Below, in pieces: positions 20,137 to 28,700 of a DNA stretch of 64,000 bases; position 1 is the first letter of the stretch, and each line of letters begins with the position of its first letter. Under the pieces are notes generated by a model, which did no database searches, was not told the origin of the DNA, and saw nothing but the letters and a program-made list of their open reading frames with translations. This DNA is from Erwinia sp. E_sp_B01_1. Its GTDB lineage: Bacteria; Pseudomonadota; Gammaproteobacteria; Enterobacterales; Enterobacteriaceae. The DNA lies in the NCBI RefSeq assembly GCF_036865545.1, contig NZ_CP142208.1, positions 1,922,001 to 1,986,000 on the forward strand. The letters are read 5' to 3'. The translations under genes were made by a program, and so were the position numbers.

Positions 20137-21420
20137 ATGATGAGTGAAACCATTCCTGCAGCCCTGTCCTGGCTACTGGCATCGCACCAGTGTGAGCGGG
20201 CCGGGTTACAGAATTTACTGCAAACCGGTCAGCTGACTGAAGAGATCGGCCAGTTGATTCACCAACTCCAGCGGGAACGCGGGGCAAGCAACATCTGGAT
20301 CTGCTCGCAAGGCCAGTTATTTGGCGACGAATTACCGGCCAGAGAACGACAGGTCAGCCAGGCCCTGAAAAGCGTGCTGGCGCATTTACCGCCGCTGCCT
20401 GCTGCCGGTCATACCTTTGCCGGAAACCGGCGCCTCTTCGGCCGGATCGCGGCGGCGCTTCACGCGCTTGGCGACCTGCCTGCCCTGCGCGAAAACGTCC
20501 GGGGCTTTCAGCTCAGCCATGCGGAGGCTATGGCTCACTTCAATCACATCATCCGCCAGCTAATGAGCCTGGTGTTCGAAATGATCGACACGGCTCCCGA
20601 CCCACAGGTTTCACGCGCTTTGATCGCCATGTTCAGTTTTATGCAGGGCAAGGAGCTGGCGGGACAGGAAAGAGCGACCGGCTCAGCAGGCTATGCCGCC
20701 GGGCAGTTCAGCGTGGAGCAGGCGGAACGTATGGTAATGCTGATCGACGCACAGGAGCGCTGCTTCAGCAATTTCGCCCGGTTTGCCGATGCCCGCAGTC
20801 TGCAGAAATGGCGCACCCTCTGCACCCGTGAAAATGAGGTGGAGCGACTGAGGCGCATCGCCTGTACCCGCAGTAAACCCGAGTCGCAGGGCACTGAAAT
20901 GGCGCTGCGCTGGTTTCAACTGATGACCCGGCGCATCGACGGGCTGAAAACCATTGAGGACAGCCTGGCGCAACATCTGATGCAGCGCTGCCGTGAGAGC
21001 CTGCGGCTGGCATCAACAGAGGCCGGAGAACTGGATATTCAGCAGGCGATGGCGCAGTGGGACAACGAACCGACTTACAGCCTCTATGTGGCCGGACAGG
21101 ACTGGCTCAGGGAAGAGGCCGAATCGCTGGATACCGGCGGCCTGATGCCTGACCTCAGCCGCTCCGTGCTTGGGCTGGTACAGGAACAGTCGCAACGTTT
21201 GCAAGCGCAGGACGATGAACTGGCGGCAATGCGAGCCAGCCTGGATGAACGCAGGCAGATCGATCAGGCCAAAGCATTGCTGATCCGCCACCACAATTTC
21301 AGCGAGGAACAGGCCTGGCAGACGCTGCGAAAAATGGCGATGGATCAAAACCGGCGGATGGTCGATATCGCCAGCGCTTTGCTCTCTGTAGCCGCAGTTT
21401 TTCCCTCTACTCCTAAATGA
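20137..21420 (+). CDS. nasR: Nitrate/nitrite-responsive antiterminator NasR
   Basis: Cytoplasmic RNA-binding regulator of 427 residues. The N-terminal helical NIT domain (about 25-310) includes the QLQRERGASNIWI signature and senses nitrate or nitrite. The C-terminal ANTAR domain (about 365-420) has DERRQIDQAKALLIRHHNFSEEQAW followed by MDQNRRMVDIA. In Klebsiella, NasR binds the nasF leader RNA and prevents termination. Here the nas operon follows directly, and its leader carries a matching two-hairpin target. The start is preceded by TGGAGACGGA; ATG codons at 20137 and 20140 are both possible. Confidence 0.95.
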   Translation: MMSETIPAALSWLLASHQCERAGLQNLLQTGQLTEEIGQLIHQLQRERGASNIWICSQGQLFGDELPARERQVSQALKSVLAHLPPLPAAGHTFAGNRRLFGRIAAALHALGDLPALRENVRGFQLSHAEAMAHFNHIIRQLMSLVFEMIDTAPDPQVSRALIAMFSFMQGKELAGQERATGSAGYAAGQFSVEQAERMVMLIDAQERCFSNFARFADARSLQKWRTLCTRENEVERLRRIACTRSKPESQGTEMALRWFQLMTRRIDGLKTIEDSLAQHLMQRCRESLRLASTEAGELDIQQAMAQWDNEPTYSLYVAGQDWLREEAESLDTGGLMPDLSRSVLGLVQEQSQRLQAQDDELAAMRASLDERRQIDQAKALLIRHHNFSEEQAWQTLRKMAMDQNRRMVDIASALLSVAAVFPSTPK

Positions 21421-21426
21421 GTAGTT

Positions 21427-21441
21427 GCACAAAGGGTGTGC
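21427..21441. promoter_or_regulatory. NtrC-type binding site upstream of the nas promoter
   Basis: GCAC-N7-GTGC, the NtrC half-site arrangement, within a GCACA/TGTGC palindrome. It starts 7 bp after the nasR stop and about 100 bp upstream of the sigma-54 -24 element, a normal distance for a sigma-54 enhancer. Assignment rests on consensus match and context. Confidence 0.65.
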
Positions 21442-21538
21442 GAATTGTGCTTCATGCTGGGGCAAATTCCGGGCTCAGGGTGAGAGATTCAGGCTGAGAA
21501 AGGCAGCGTCATCAGGCATTGCGCCGGATTAATGATTC

Positions 21539-21554
21539 TGGCATAGCCCTTGCA
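21539..21554 (+). promoter_or_regulatory. Sigma-54 promoter of the nas operon
   Basis: TGGCATAGCCCTTGCA has GG and GC of the -24/-12 elements in exact sigma-54 spacing (consensus TGGCAC-N5-TTGCA). The expected start of transcription is about 21565, just before the antitermination hairpins. This agrees with Ntr control of nitrate assimilation in Klebsiella. Confidence 0.82.
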
Positions 21555-21580
21555 ACACCCCTGCATACAGTCTTGCATTT

Positions 21581-21627
21581 GTTCCGCCAATGGCGGTGGA
21601 ACGAGTGCTTTGGATAAAGGCGTCCAA
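21581..21627 (+). promoter_or_regulatory. ANTAR-type two-hairpin leader RNA of the nas operon
   Basis: Hairpin P1 (21581-21602) has an 8-bp stem GTTCCGCC/GGTGGAAC with one G-U pair and a hexaloop AATGGC. Hairpin P2 (21610-21627) has a 6-bp stem TTGGAT/GTCCAA with a hexaloop AAAGGC. Both loops have A at position 1 and G at position 4, the conserved ANTAR target features. The 3' half of P2 overlaps the 5' arm of the terminator that follows, so NasR-stabilised P2 and the terminator exclude each other. This is the expected switch for nitrate-induced antitermination. Confidence 0.85.
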
Positions 21628-21665
21628 CCGCGTGCTTTCAGCACGCCGGTCGGACGCCTTTTTTT
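21619..21665 (+). terminator. Leader terminator of the nas operon, controlled by NasR
   Basis: Long hairpin with arms GGCGTCCAACCGCGTGCT and AGCACGCCGGTCGGACGCC (few mismatches), loop TTC, then a T7 tract, ending 26 bp before the nasF ATG. It lies inside the leader of nasF, not after a gene, and shares 21619-21627 with antiterminator hairpin P2. Confidence 0.93.
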
Positions 21666-21690
21666 ATGATTTTTTTTCAGGAAGCCAAAG

Positions 21691-22953
21691 ATGAGCAAAC
21701 CGAGTTTTCCGCTGTCCAGACGTCGATTCCTTGCCGGTAGCGCCCTGTTAGGCGGCAGCTACCTTGTTCCGGGCCTGATGAACAGCGTCTGGGCGGCCGG
21801 ATCTGACGCGCCGGAGAAAACCACCATCCGCGTTGGCTTTATCCCATTAACCGACTGTGCCCCGGTGGTGATGGCGTCGGTGAAAGGGTTCGATAAAAAA
21901 TATGGCATCACTATCACCCCGAGCAAAGAGGCGAGCTGGGCGGCGGTGCGGGATAAGCTGACGTCAGGCGAGCTGGATGCGGCGCATGTGCTTTACGGCA
22001 TGATCTACGGTCTGCAACTGGGGGTGGCCGGTCCGCAGCATGATATGGCCAACCTGATGACCCTGAACCAGAACGGCCAGGCGATTACCCTGTCAACGCA
22101 GTTGAAAGAGGCGGGGGTGACTGACATTGCCGCACTGAAAAAAGCGATCGACGGCAAACCGGCAGGGACCTACTCCTTTGCGCATACCTTCCCGACCAGC
22201 ACCCACGCCATGTGGCTTTACTACTGGCTGGCGAACGGCGGCATTGACCCGTTCAAAGATGTCCGCACCCTGGTGGTTCCGCCGCCGCAGATGGTGATGA
22301 ACATGAAGATCGGCAACATGAGCGGCTACTGCGTTGGCGAGCCGTGGAACCAGCGTGCCATCAGCGAAAATATCGGCTTTACCGCTGAAACCTCACAGAA
22401 TATCTGGCCTGACCATCCTGAGAAAATCCTCGGCACCCGTGCGGCGTGGGTAAAAGAGAACCCCAATACCGCACGCGCCCTGACAGCGGCAGTGCTGGAA
22501 GCCTCACGCTGGATAGACGCTTCAGACGCCAACCGCCTTGAGACGGCAAAGACGATCGCCGCCCGTGCATACATCAATACCAAACCCGAAACCATTGAAG
22601 GCCGGATGCTCGGCAAGTATGAAAACGGCCTGGGCAAAACCTGGCACGACGACCATGCCATGCGTTTCTTTAACGAGGGGGCGGTCAGCTTCCCGTGGCT
22701 CTCCGACGGCATGTGGTTCCTCACCCAGCAAAAACGCTGGGGTCTGCTGAAAGAGGAACCTGACTACCTGGCGGTGGCGAAGCAGGTCAACCGTATCGAC
22801 ATCTACAAAGAGGCGGCCACTGCCGTCGGCAACATCTCGCTGCCTGCCAGCGACATGCGCAGCAGCACGCTTATTGACGGCAAAGTCTGGGACGGCAGCA
22901 ATCCGGCTCAGTATGCCGCCAGCTTTGCCATTCACTCCGGAGGTCAGAAATGA
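21691..22953 (+). CDS. nasF: Nitrate ABC transporter, periplasmic binding protein
   Basis: NrtA/NasF/CmpA-type solute-binding protein of 420 residues. The N-terminus carries a twin-arginine signal (LSRRRFLAGSALLGG), so export is probably by Tat, followed by DAPEKTTIRVGFIPLTDCAPVVMA, the family's ligand-pocket start. It also has the segments HAMWLYYWLANGGIDP and GYCVGEPWNQRAI. It should bind nitrate, perhaps nitrite, in the periplasm and pass it to the NasE/NasD importer. It is first in the operon behind the antitermination leader; its stop overlaps the nasE start by four bases. Confidence 0.93.
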   Translation: MSKPSFPLSRRRFLAGSALLGGSYLVPGLMNSVWAAGSDAPEKTTIRVGFIPLTDCAPVVMASVKGFDKKYGITITPSKEASWAAVRDKLTSGELDAAHVLYGMIYGLQLGVAGPQHDMANLMTLNQNGQAITLSTQLKEAGVTDIAALKKAIDGKPAGTYSFAHTFPTSTHAMWLYYWLANGGIDPFKDVRTLVVPPPQMVMNMKIGNMSGYCVGEPWNQRAISENIGFTAETSQNIWPDHPEKILGTRAAWVKENPNTARALTAAVLEASRWIDASDANRLETAKTIAARAYINTKPETIEGRMLGKYENGLGKTWHDDHAMRFFNEGAVSFPWLSDGMWFLTQQKRWGLLKEEPDYLAVAKQVNRIDIYKEAATAVGNISLPASDMRSSTLIDGKVWDGSNPAQYAASFAIHSGGQK

Positions 22954-23840
22954 AAAACCAGGCTCGCGTAGTGCCGCTGCTGGCGGAAGCCGCACCGGTA
23001 AAAGCCGATGTTATCCCGCTGAAAAGCCCGGCAGAAGCCGCGCCAGCGGTAAGACGCAAACTGATCCGCCCCGCGATCCAGCGAGTGCTGCCAGGCGTGT
23101 GCGGCATGTTGCTGCTGCTGGCGGTCTGGCAGATTGCGGCAATCTACAGCAAGGGCTTCCCGGATCCGCTCAGCACCTGGCAGGCCGCAGTGACGCTGTT
23201 TGCCGATCCTTTCTATAACGCCGGGCCAAACGATCAGGGCGTCGGCTGGAACGTGCTGGCCTCGCTGGAGCGCGTGGCGATCGGTTTCGGCCTGGCCGCC
23301 CTGGTGGGCATTCCTGGCGGGTTCCTGCTGGGGCGCTTCACCTTCCTGGGCCGGATGTTCAGTCCGGTCATCTCGCTGCTGCGTCCGGTCAGCCCGCTGG
23401 CCTGGTTGCCCATCGGCCTGCTGCTGTTCCAGCGTGCGGAACCGGCCTCAAGCTGGACCATTTTTATCTGTTCTATCTGGCCGATGATCATCAACACCGC
23501 CGAGGGCGTGAAGCGCATCCCGCAGGACTACCTCAACGTGGCCCGCGTGTTGCAGCTCTCTGAATTCACCATCATGCGCAAAATCCTCTTTCCCGCCGTG
23601 CTGCCTTCCGTGCTGACCGGCGTGCGGCTCTCTATCGGCATTGCCTGGCTGGTGATCGTCGCCGCAGAGATGCTGACCGGTGGCCTGGGGATCGGCTTCT
23701 GGATATGGAACGAATGGAACAACCTCAATGTGCAAAACATTCTGGTGGCGATAGGAATTATTGGTGTGGTCGGGCTGCTGTTGGAGCAGGGCTTAATGCT
23801 GCTCGCCCGTCGTTTCTCATGGCAGGAAGGAGGTCAGTGA
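22950..23840 (+). CDS. nasE: Nitrate ABC transporter, permease
   Basis: Inner-membrane permease of the NrtB/SsuC type, 296 residues. A basic cytoplasmic N-terminus of about 50 residues precedes six hydrophobic segments, the first at about 48-68. The EAA-like loop appears as EGVKRIPQDYLNVARVLQLSEFTIMRKILFPAVLPS, which contacts the ATPase. Start and stop overlap neighbours (ATGA with nasF, TGATG with nasD), so the transporter genes are translationally coupled. Confidence 0.94.
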   Translation: MKNQARVVPLLAEAAPVKADVIPLKSPAEAAPAVRRKLIRPAIQRVLPGVCGMLLLLAVWQIAAIYSKGFPDPLSTWQAAVTLFADPFYNAGPNDQGVGWNVLASLERVAIGFGLAALVGIPGGFLLGRFTFLGRMFSPVISLLRPVSPLAWLPIGLLLFQRAEPASSWTIFICSIWPMIINTAEGVKRIPQDYLNVARVLQLSEFTIMRKILFPAVLPSVLTGVRLSIGIAWLVIVAAEMLTGGLGIGFWIWNEWNNLNVQNILVAIGIIGVVGLLLEQGLMLLARRFSWQEGGQ

Positions 23841-24619
23841 TGCAACCCATTATTCAGGTTCAGCAGGTCAGCCAGCGCTTTACCACCTCGAAAGGGGAGT
23901 TCCTCGCGCTGGACAACGTCAGCTTCGATATCCAGCCAGGGGAAACCCTGAGTCTGATTGGGCATTCCGGCTGCGGAAAATCCACCTTACTTAATCTGAT
24001 CGCCGGGCTGACCCAGCCGAGTGAAGGCGTCCTGCTTTGTGACAACCGCGAAATCGCCGGGCCAGGTCCGGAACGCGCGGTGGTGTTCCAGAACCACTCG
24101 TTGCTGCCCTGGCTGACCACTTACGACAACGTTGCGCTGGCCGTTAATCAGGTATTCAAAGAGAAAAGCAAGGCCGAGAAACACGACTGGATTGTTCACA
24201 ATCTGGAGCTGGTGCAGATGAGCCATGCACTGAATAAAAGGCCGGGCGAGCTTTCTGGCGGCATGAAGCAGCGCGTGGGGATCGCCCGTGCGCTGGCGAT
24301 GAAGCCCAAAGTGCTGCTGATGGATGAGCCATTTGGCGCGCTGGATGCCCTGACGCGGGCCAGATTGCAGGATGCAGTGATGGAGATCCAGCAGAAACTC
24401 AACACCACCATAGTGCTGATCACCCACGATGTGGATGAGGCCGTGCTGCTGTCGGATCGGGTGATGATGATGACCAACGGGCCAGCAGCTACCGTAGGTG
24501 AAATCATGACGGTCGATCTGCCGCGTCCCCGTTCAAGAGTGGCGCTGGCCGATGACCCGCATTATCACCATCTGCGCCAGCAGGTGCTGCATTTCCTCTA
24601 CGAAAAACAGGCAGCGTAA
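23840..24619 (+). CDS. nasD: Nitrate ABC transporter, ATP-binding protein
   Basis: ATPase of the nitrate importer, 259 residues from the ATG at 23840; a longer open frame upstream lies inside nasE and is not used. Walker A is GHSGCGKST (41-49), the Q-loop region reads VFQNHSLLPWLT, the ABC signature is LSGGMKQRVGIARAL, Walker B is VLLMDEPFGALD and the switch His is in LITHDVDEA. It is closest to the NrtC/NrtD/TauB type. A Shine-Dalgarno AAGGAG at its very end serves the next gene. Confidence 0.94.
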   Translation: MQPIIQVQQVSQRFTTSKGEFLALDNVSFDIQPGETLSLIGHSGCGKSTLLNLIAGLTQPSEGVLLCDNREIAGPGPERAVVFQNHSLLPWLTTYDNVALAVNQVFKEKSKAEKHDWIVHNLELVQMSHALNKRPGELSGGMKQRVGIARALAMKPKVLLMDEPFGALDALTRARLQDAVMEIQQKLNTTIVLITHDVDEAVLLSDRVMMMTNGPAATVGEIMTVDLPRPRSRVALADDPHYHHLRQQVLHFLYEKQAA

Positions 24620-24629
24620 GGAGCGAATG

Positions 24630-27600
24630 ATGGCGGAGCATCTGGTGGTGATCGGCAATGGGATGGCGGCAATGCGCATGGTGGAAAAGCTGTTGCAGCT
24701 TGCGCCGGAACGTTACCGCATTACGGTGATTGGCCGTGAACCTCAGGGTAATTACAACCGCATCATGCTTTCGCCAGTGCTTGGCGGCGAGAAACCCTTT
24801 GCTGATACCGTCCTGCATTCACCGGAGTGGTATCAGCAGCGCGGTATTACCCTGCTGATGGGCGAGGAAGTTCAGTCACTGGATCCCGCCCGCAAAACGG
24901 CCATCACCGACCGCCGCACGCTGCACTGGGATCAACTGGTGCTGGCAACCGGCTCTGACCCGATGATGCCGCCGATCCCCGGCATTGAGCTGCCGCATGT
25001 CAGTGGCTTTCGCCGGCTGGCAGACGTCGGGCAGATGCTGACGGACAACGGACCGGTGGTGGTGCTGGGAGGCGGCCTGCTGGGCATTGAAGCCGCAGCG
25101 GCACTGCGGCTCAGGGGCCGGGACGTCACGCTGCTGCACCGCAATGGCTGGCTGATGGATCGCCAGCTTGATGCCAGAGCCGCTGACCTGCTGATGGGCA
25201 CGTTAGCTGAGCGGGGCATAACCTGCCGGATAAACAGCGGTATCACCCGGATAAACAGTGACAGTGTCACATTGCCGGAGGGCACCCAACTGCCAGCGAC
25301 CAGGGTGGTGGTGGCGGCTGGCGTTACGCCCACCAGTCAACTGGCCCGTCAGGCAGGTATCGCCTGCCAGCGTGGCGTGCAGGTTGACCGGCAGCTCCGC
25401 ACTTCTGCCCCCTCAGTCAGTGCTGTGGGCGAATGCTGTGAGATTGAGGGGGAAACCTTCGGGCTGGTAGCACCCTGTCTGGCGCAGGCTGACGTGCTGG
25501 CTCACCGGCTGGCAGGCTTACCTGCGGCGGATTTTTACAGCGAAGACAACGGCACCCGACTGAAGGTGACCGGTATTGAAGTATTCAGTGCCGGCAATCT
25601 CTCTCAACCCGCTGGCACAGCCAGTGCCTGCTCTTTTGATCCTCTGACCCACCACTATCGACGGCTCTTTTTCCGCGATGGCCGGCTGACCGGCATCCTG
25701 CTGTATGGCGATACAAGTGACGCTGTCACGTTATTAACGCGGCTGGGTACGCCCTGCGATGCCCGCGTCCTGATTAACCCGACTCACTCAGCGCAGCCTG
25801 AAGCTGCAGGAACTCTCCCGATGAGCAAACCTACTTTAGTTGTTATTGGCCACGGCATGGTTGGCCACCATTTTCTCGAACAGCTGGTGGCAAAACAGCT
25901 GCACCTTGAGTATCACATCGTGGTCTATGGCGAAGAGCGCCACGTCGCCTATGACCGCGTCCATCTTTCGGAATATTTTGCCGGCAAAGGCCATGCGGAG
26001 TTATCGCTGGTGGCCGACAACTTCTTCACTGAACACCATATTGAACTGCGTACCCACTGCCCGGTGGTGGCTGTCGACCGCCAGCGGCGCTGCGTCCGTG
26101 AAGCCAGCGGCCATGAGATGAGCTGGGATAAACTGGTGCTGGCTACCGGATCTTATGCCTTTGTCCCGCCGATTCCGGGCAACGACAGCCCCGGCTGTTT
26201 TGTCTATCGCACCCTGGACGATCTGGATGCTATCGCGGCCAGAGCGCAGCATTCGCGCCGTGGCGTGGTGATTGGCGGCGGGCTGCTGGGGCTGGAAGCG
26301 GCCAACGCGCTGAAACAACTGGGTCTGGAAACCGAGGTGGTGGAGTTTGCGCCACGGCTGATGGCGGTACAGCTGGATGAGGGTGGCGCCGGCATGTTGC
26401 GCCGCAAGATTGCCGCGCTGGGCGTGCAGGTTCACACCAGCAAAGCCACGCAGTCGATTGAATCGCTGCCCGATGGGCAAATGCGTCTGAACTTTGCTGA
26501 TGGCAGCGTGCTGGAGAGCGATCTGGTGCTGTTCTCCGCCGGTATCCGCCCGCGCGATCAACTGGCGGCAGAAGCGGGATTAACCCTGGGCGCTCGTGGC
26601 GGCATCACGGTGGATGATGCCTGCACCACCTCCGATCCTGATATTTACGCCATCGGCGAGTGCGCATTGTGGAGCGGGCAGATCTTCGGCCTGGTGGCAC
26701 CCGGCTATCAGATGGCAAGAGTTGCGGCAGCCTCACTGGCCGGAGAAACGGCGCAGTTCAGCGGCGCGGATATGAGCACCAAACTGAAACTGCTGGGCGT
26801 GGAAGTGGCCTCCTTTGGCGATGCCCACGGGCGCACGCCGCTGAGCAAGAGTTACAGCTGGAGCAACGAGCCACAGGAGATCTACAAAAAAATTGTGATT
26901 TCTGCAGATGGCAAAACACTTTTGGGCGGCGTGCTGGTTGGCGACAGCAGCGATTACAGCACGCTGTTGCAGATGATGCTCAACAGCATGGCGCTGCCAG
27001 CCCAGCCGGAAATGCTGATCCTGCCGCAGAGCGAAGGCGCACCGGTCAGGGCGCTAGGCGTGGCGGCCTTGCCGGACAGCGCGCAAATTTGTTCCTGTCA
27101 CAACGTCTCCAAAGGCGATGTCTGTTCAGCCGTGTCGGCAGGCTGTGGCGATATGGCTTCGCTGAAAAGCTGCACCAAAGCGGCCACCGGCTGCGGCGGC
27201 TGTTCCGCGCTGGTGAAGCAGGTAATGGAATTTCAGTTAGCCAGCTTGGGCGTCGAAGTTAAAAAAGATATCTGCGAGCATTTCGCTCACTCCCGTCAGG
27301 AGCTTCATCACCTGATCCGCGTCGGCGAAATCAAAACCTTTGATGCGCTGCTGGAGAAACATGGTCACGGGCTGGGCTGCGAGATCTGCAAACCGCTGGT
27401 GGGATCGTTGCTCGCCTCCACCTGGAACGAATACCTGCTGAAACCGCAGCATCTGCCGTTGCAGGACACCAACGATCGCTATTTTGCCAATATCCAGAAG
27501 GACGGCACCTATTCGGTGGTGCCGAGGATCCCGGCTGGAGAGATCACCCCGAAAGGGCTGATCGCCATTGGTCAGGTGGCCGAACGCTACAACCTCTACA

Positions 27601-28700
27601 GCAAAATCACCGGCGGTCAGCGTATCGATCTGTTTGGTGCCCGGCTGGATCAGCTTCCGGCCATCTGGGAAGAGCTGCTGGCGGCAGGCTTTGAAACCGG
27701 CCACGCCTATGGCAAATCGCTGCGCACGGTAAAATCCTGCGTGGGATCAACCTGGTGTCGCTATGGCGTGCAGGATTCCACCGGCTTCGCCATCGCGCTG
27801 GAAAATCGCTACAAGGGTCTGCGTGCGCCGCACAAAATCAAAATGGCCGTGTCGGGCTGTACGCGTGAGTGTGCCGAAGCGCAAAGCAAGGATATCGGGG
27901 TGATTGCCACTGACAAAGGCTGGAACCTCTATGTCTGCGGCAACGGCGGCATGAAGCCCCGTCACGCCGATCTCTTTGCCAGCGACCTGGACGACGCCAC
28001 GCTGCTTCGCTATGTCGACCGCCTGCTGATGTTCTATATCCGTACCGGTGAACGTCTGCAACGTACCAGCGTCTGGATGGACAATCTTGAGGGGGGCCTG
28101 GCGTATCTTCGCAAGGTGGTGATAGAAGATTCACTGGGTATTGCGGCCGAGCTGGAGCAGGAGATGGCACGGGTTGTTGAAACTTACCAGTGCGAATGGC
28201 AGACCACGCTGGAAAGCCCCGACCGTCGGGCGCTGTTCCAGACCACGGTCAACAGCCCGTTGCCGGATGAAACCGTGCGCTGGTCGCTGGAGCGCGGCCA
28301 GATCCGTCCCTCCACTGAACCCCTGCAACGCAAAGAGATGCCGGAGCTGTTACCCTGGACCGAAGTGTGCGAGCTGGAAGCGATCCCCGCCCAGGCCGGA
28401 ATCGGTGCCCGTTTTGGCAGCCAGCGCATCGCGCTTTTCCGTCTGGATGATGACGTGTTCGCGCTGGATGATAACGAACCTGGCACCCAGGCCAGCGTCC
28501 TGTCACGCGGGATCCTCGGTGACAGCGCAGGCGAGCCTGTGGTGATTTCTCCGATCTACAAACAGCGCTTCCGCCTGCGTGACGGCCAGGCGCTGGATAA
28601 CAGCCAGCAGGGCGTGCGGAGCTGGCCGGTGAAGATTCAGGACGGGCGCGTCTGGGTTGCCAGCCCGGAAATGGTGGTGCCGCAGGCGGTGGCGTCATGA
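24630..28700 (+). CDS. nirB: Fused assimilatory reductase: NasC-like flavoprotein + NirB-type nitrite reductase + NirD domain
   Basis: Single open frame of 1356 residues. Residues 1 to about 397 are an FAD/NAD(P)H oxidoreductase (VVIGNGMAAMRMVEKL; VVLGGGLLGIEAAA), corresponding to Klebsiella NasC, the electron-transfer subunit of nitrate reductase. From residue 398 (MSKPTLVVIGHGMVGHHFLEQ) a second FAD/NAD domain starts as in NirB/NasB. A [2Fe-2S] BFD-type motif follows (ICSCHNV...CTKAATGCGGC, about 819-866), then sulfite/nitrite reductase domains with siroheme-[4Fe-4S] Cys (SCVGSTWCRYG about 1036; GCTRECAEA about 1076). The last 100 residues are a Rieske-like NirD domain without the cluster Cys. 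It reduces nitrite to ammonium in the cytoplasm, and the N-terminal part may also feed NasA. No stop separates the parts; ATG 25821 could allow an internal start. AAGGAG precedes ATG 24630. Confidence 0.92.
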   Translation: MAEHLVVIGNGMAAMRMVEKLLQLAPERYRITVIGREPQGNYNRIMLSPVLGGEKPFADTVLHSPEWYQQRGITLLMGEEVQSLDPARKTAITDRRTLHWDQLVLATGSDPMMPPIPGIELPHVSGFRRLADVGQMLTDNGPVVVLGGGLLGIEAAAALRLRGRDVTLLHRNGWLMDRQLDARAADLLMGTLAERGITCRINSGITRINSDSVTLPEGTQLPATRVVVAAGVTPTSQLARQAGIACQRGVQVDRQLRTSAPSVSAVGECCEIEGETFGLVAPCLAQADVLAHRLAGLPAADFYSEDNGTRLKVTGIEVFSAGNLSQPAGTASACSFDPLTHHYRRLFFRDGRLTGILLYGDTSDAVTLLTRLGTPCDARVLINPTHSAQPEAAGTLPMSKPTLVVIGHGMVGHHFLEQLVAKQLHLEYHIVVYGEERHVAYDRVHLSEYFAGKGHAELSLVADNFFTEHHIELRTHCPVVAVDRQRRCVREASGHEMSWDKLVLATGSYAFVPPIPGNDSPGCFVYRTLDDLDAIAARAQHSRRGVVIGGGLLGLEAANALKQLGLETEVVEFAPRLMAVQLDEGGAGMLRRKIAALGVQVHTSKATQSIESLPDGQMRLNFADGSVLESDLVLFSAGIRPRDQLAAEAGLTLGARGGITVDDACTTSDPDIYAIGECALWSGQIFGLVAPGYQMARVAAASLAGETAQFSGADMSTKLKLLGVEVASFGDAHGRTPLSKSYSWSNEPQEIYKKIVISADGKTLLGGVLVGDSSDYSTLLQMMLNSMALPAQPEMLILPQSEGAPVRALGVAALPDSAQICSCHNVSKGDVCSAVSAGCGDMASLKSCTKAATGCGGCSALVKQVMEFQLASLGVEVKKDICEHFAHSRQELHHLIRVGEIKTFDALLEKHGHGLGCEICKPLVGSLLASTWNEYLLKPQHLPLQDTNDRYFANIQKDGTYSVVPRIPAGEITPKGLIAIGQVAERYNLYSKITGGQRIDLFGARLDQLPAIWEELLAAGFETGHAYGKSLRTVKSCVGSTWCRYGVQDSTGFAIALENRYKGLRAPHKIKMAVSGCTRECAEAQSKDIGVIATDKGWNLYVCGNGGMKPRHADLFASDLDDATLLRYVDRLLMFYIRTGERLQRTSVWMDNLEGGLAYLRKVVIEDSLGIAAELEQEMARVVETYQCEWQTTLESPDRRALFQTTVNSPLPDETVRWSLERGQIRPSTEPLQRKEMPELLPWTEVCELEAIPAQAGIGARFGSQRIALFRLDDDVFALDDNEPGTQASVLSRGILGDSAGEPVVISPIYKQRFRLRDGQALDNSQQGVRSWPVKIQDGRVWVASPEMVVPQAVAS

